Below, piece after piece: positions 5,903 through 7,195 of a DNA stretch of 7,195 bases. Within the stretch, counting starts at the first letter, position 1, and every line of letters starts with the position of its first letter. A program made the position numbers and the translations under genes. Under the pieces are notes generated by a model, which was not told where the DNA came from, did not search any database, and worked only from the letters and a program-made list of their open reading frames with translations. This DNA comes from DATFRX01 sp035630615 (GTDB lineage Bacteria > Actinomycetota > Actinomycetes > Propionibacteriales > Nocardioidaceae): contig DASQKI010000059.1 in the NCBI GenBank assembly GCA_035630615.1, forward strand, positions 1-7,195. Direction: 5' to 3'.

Positions 5903-6496
5903 TCACGACGGCTCGGCGAGTCGGTGACGCACCACCCTCCGGCGCAGGGTCGGAGAGGCCACCACCTCGTAACCGGAGTCGAGGAAAACTTGCAGCAACC
6001 CGACGGACGCCTCGTCCCAGATCACGGTCTTCCCGGGCGACGGCTCGGTGGGATAGCCCTCCAGGACGCGGGCGCCGACCTGCCTTCCGTACTCAACGGT
6101 GGCCGCGGCCAACTCATACATCAGCCCTTGCCGTCGGAAGCCCTTGCGTATGACGAAGCAGGTGACCGACCAGACGCCCACGAGCTCAGGGTCCAGCCGC
6201 ATCCACGACTTCTTTCGGCTCCACACTCGGGGGTAGTTTTCCCGCGGCTCGACCGCGACCCAACCGGCTGGCTCGCCGTCGAGGTACCCGATCAGGCCGG
6301 ACGTGGGTCCGTCGGTGCCGCAACCGGTCTGCTCCAGCAGGGCGGCGTCTCGCTGCTCCTGGGTGGTGTCGCGCCAAATCCAGCCTGGGCACTTCAGCGC
6401 CTGGCAGCGGCACTTGCGTGCGCCACCGGTGTCGAACACTGCCTCGACGTCCTCAGTCGTTGCCTCATTCGCCGGTCGCCAGGTGAACTCGGGCAC
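5903..6496 (-). CDS. GNAT-family N-acetyltransferase
   Basis: A 197-residue acetyltransferase that would move an acetyl group from acetyl-CoA to an unknown acceptor. Using the GTG 6496 start, FTWRPANEATTEDVEAVF opens the protein, followed by a Cys-rich stretch KCRCQALKC (28-36). SGLIGYLDGEPAGWVAVEP (66-84) forms the central strands. The acetyl-CoA motif A is SVTCFVIRKGFRRQGLMYEL (110-129), with the R-x-x-G loop RRQGL. The C-terminal part has LEGYP and ends in SPTLRRRVVRHRL. This matches a common actinobacterial GNAT subgroup in layout and length. The frame extends to TTG 6553, but GTG 6496 fits the family N-terminus better, although its ribosome site is weak. The gene diverges from the integrase gene, with 44 bp between starts, and has no visible link to the pca genes. 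The Cys cluster might bind metal, which is speculative. Confidence 0.85.
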   Translation of the reverse strand: MPEFTWRPANEATTEDVEAVFDTGGARKCRCQALKCPGWIWRDTTQEQRDAALLEQTGCGTDGPTSGLIGYLDGEPAGWVAVEPRENYPRVWSRKKSWMRLDPELVGVWSVTCFVIRKGFRRQGLMYELAAATVEYGRQVGARVLEGYPTEPSPGKTVIWDEASVGLLQVFLDSGYEVVASPTLRRRVVRHRLAEPS

Positions 6497-6540
6497 ACCC
6501 CGCAGCCTAGCCGGATCGGTCAGGAGGTCTAGCGACTCCA

Positions 6541-7195
6541 GTGGTAGAACCAAACCCCACTCATCGGCCTACAGGATCAGCCGCAACAACCGCCCGACTC
6601 TCGGCAGATCCGCTGACTGGTGAGCGTCGCCAGGTGAGCAAGGGCGGTTGGACGACCGAGAAGGAAGCCTGGCGGGAATGCCGTCGAGCGATCGAGGCTG
6701 CCGAGTCTGGCCGCTTCGTCCGTCCGTCGCGGCGGAACATCGGTGCCTTCCTGGTGGATGAGTGGTTGCCCGCAATCAAGACATCGGCGGCGGCAACGAC
6801 GTGGGCGAACTGGTCGACTTACACCCGCGCGTACGTGGTGCCGGTGCTTGGCAAGGCTCGGATGCAGGGGCAACTCGACGCCCCCCGGCTCCAAGCGTTC
6901 TACGCCCACTTGCTGGCGAACGGTCGGGTGAAAACCGGATCGCGCCACGGTGATGTATCGGGCATGGTCAGCGGGCAAGTCCAGGGGCGACGAGCCCAGC
7001 GGGCAAGACCTTGCGGCGGCCTCCGGGTCGGCTCTGTCGAGCGCTCGGAAGGCACGGAGCCGGTTCCGCAACGGCTGGGTTCCGCTTGTCAAGGGTCCCG
7101 GCCTCGAACCGAAGACCGTGCGGAACGTCCACATCATGCTTCATGCCGCCCTGGCTGATGCGGTGCGCTGGCGTTACGTCGAGATCAACGTGGCG
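6541..7195 (+). pseudogene. Tyrosine recombinase/phage integrase, 5' part, frameshifted and cut by the window edge
   Basis: Frame 1 from GTG 6541 encodes integrase N-terminal features: DPLTGERRQVSKGGW (residues 23-37), KEAWRECRRAIEAAESGRFV (41-60) and the core-binding part FLVDEWLPAI, WANWSTYTRAYVVPVLG, RLQAFYAHLLANGRV up to residue 130 (6930). After that, frame 1 becomes non-integrase and stops at 7156-7158. Frame 2, open from 6932 to the window end, continues the protein: KPDRATVMYRAWSAGKSRGD, then GLEPKTVRNVHIMLHAALAD and AVRWRYVEINVA. A single-base shift in the AAAA run at 6931-6934 joins the two exactly. The catalytic Arg/His/Tyr domain would lie beyond 7195. AGGAGG at 6522-6527 is 13 nt before the GTG. 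The first 20 residues look unlike the family's usual arm-binding N-terminus, so the 5' end may also be altered. These enzymes integrate phages and mobile islands. Confidence 0.8.

Noticed and set aside
6537..6620. tRNA-like piece (AGTGGTAGAACC) near the integrase start
   Set aside because: Only one D-arm-like word is present; no acceptor stem, anticodon arm or T-arm can be formed around it.
1..7195. CRISPR array, rRNA or riboswitch
   Set aside because: No regularly spaced repeats beyond two copies, no rRNA-like sequence and no recognisable riboswitch core on either strand.

Overview
The window is very GC-rich, has strong GC bias at third codon positions and uses GTG and TTG starts. Together with a DUF222-type (13E12-like) protein at the left edge and actinobacterial-style PcaHGBC, IclR, GNAT and integrase sequences, this points to a high-GC actinobacterium, plausibly from the Nocardioides/Aeromicrobium neighbourhood. 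The taxonomic guess is an inference from recalled families; no search was run.

Layout from left to right. Positions 1-284 (minus) hold the N-terminal part of a DUF222/HNH-type protein that runs off the window. Positions 445-3325 (minus) are a tightly overlapping four-gene operon read from right to left as pcaH-pcaG-pcaB-pcaC. It encodes both subunits of protocatechuate 3,4-dioxygenase, 3-carboxy-cis,cis-muconate cycloisomerase and 4-carboxymuconolactone decarboxylase. A divergent IclR-family regulator (3397-4146, plus) is separated from pcaH by only 71 bp, and that gap holds a perfect palindrome, CTTTCG-N5-CGAAAG, which is a strong operator candidate. Converging on the regulator is a two-gene minus-strand unit: a peptidase E/type-1 glutamine-amidotransferase-like protein (4490-5167) followed by a small NIPSNAP-type protein (4165-4470).

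From about 5170 rightward the organisation loosens. There is a small one-helix membrane ORF whose coding signal continues upstream of any usable start (5257-5607, minus), then about 400 bp without a convincing gene but with short direct repeats, then a GNAT acetyltransferase (5903-6496, minus). The window ends in the 5' part of a tyrosine recombinase/phage integrase (6541-7195, plus). Its reading frame is broken by a one-base shift at an AAAA run near 6931, and the missing core continues intact in the next frame to the window edge. This end looks like the margin of a decayed or sequencing-damaged mobile element.

Together the catabolic genes convert protocatechuate through beta-carboxymuconate and gamma-carboxymuconolactone to beta-ketoadipate enol-lactone. 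The next enzyme, the enol-lactone hydrolase PcaD, is not in the window, although in many actinobacteria it is fused to PcaC as PcaL. I see no clear undescribed system here. The most testable points are the operator palindrome, the missing pcaD, the frameshifted integrase and the start-less membrane ORF.
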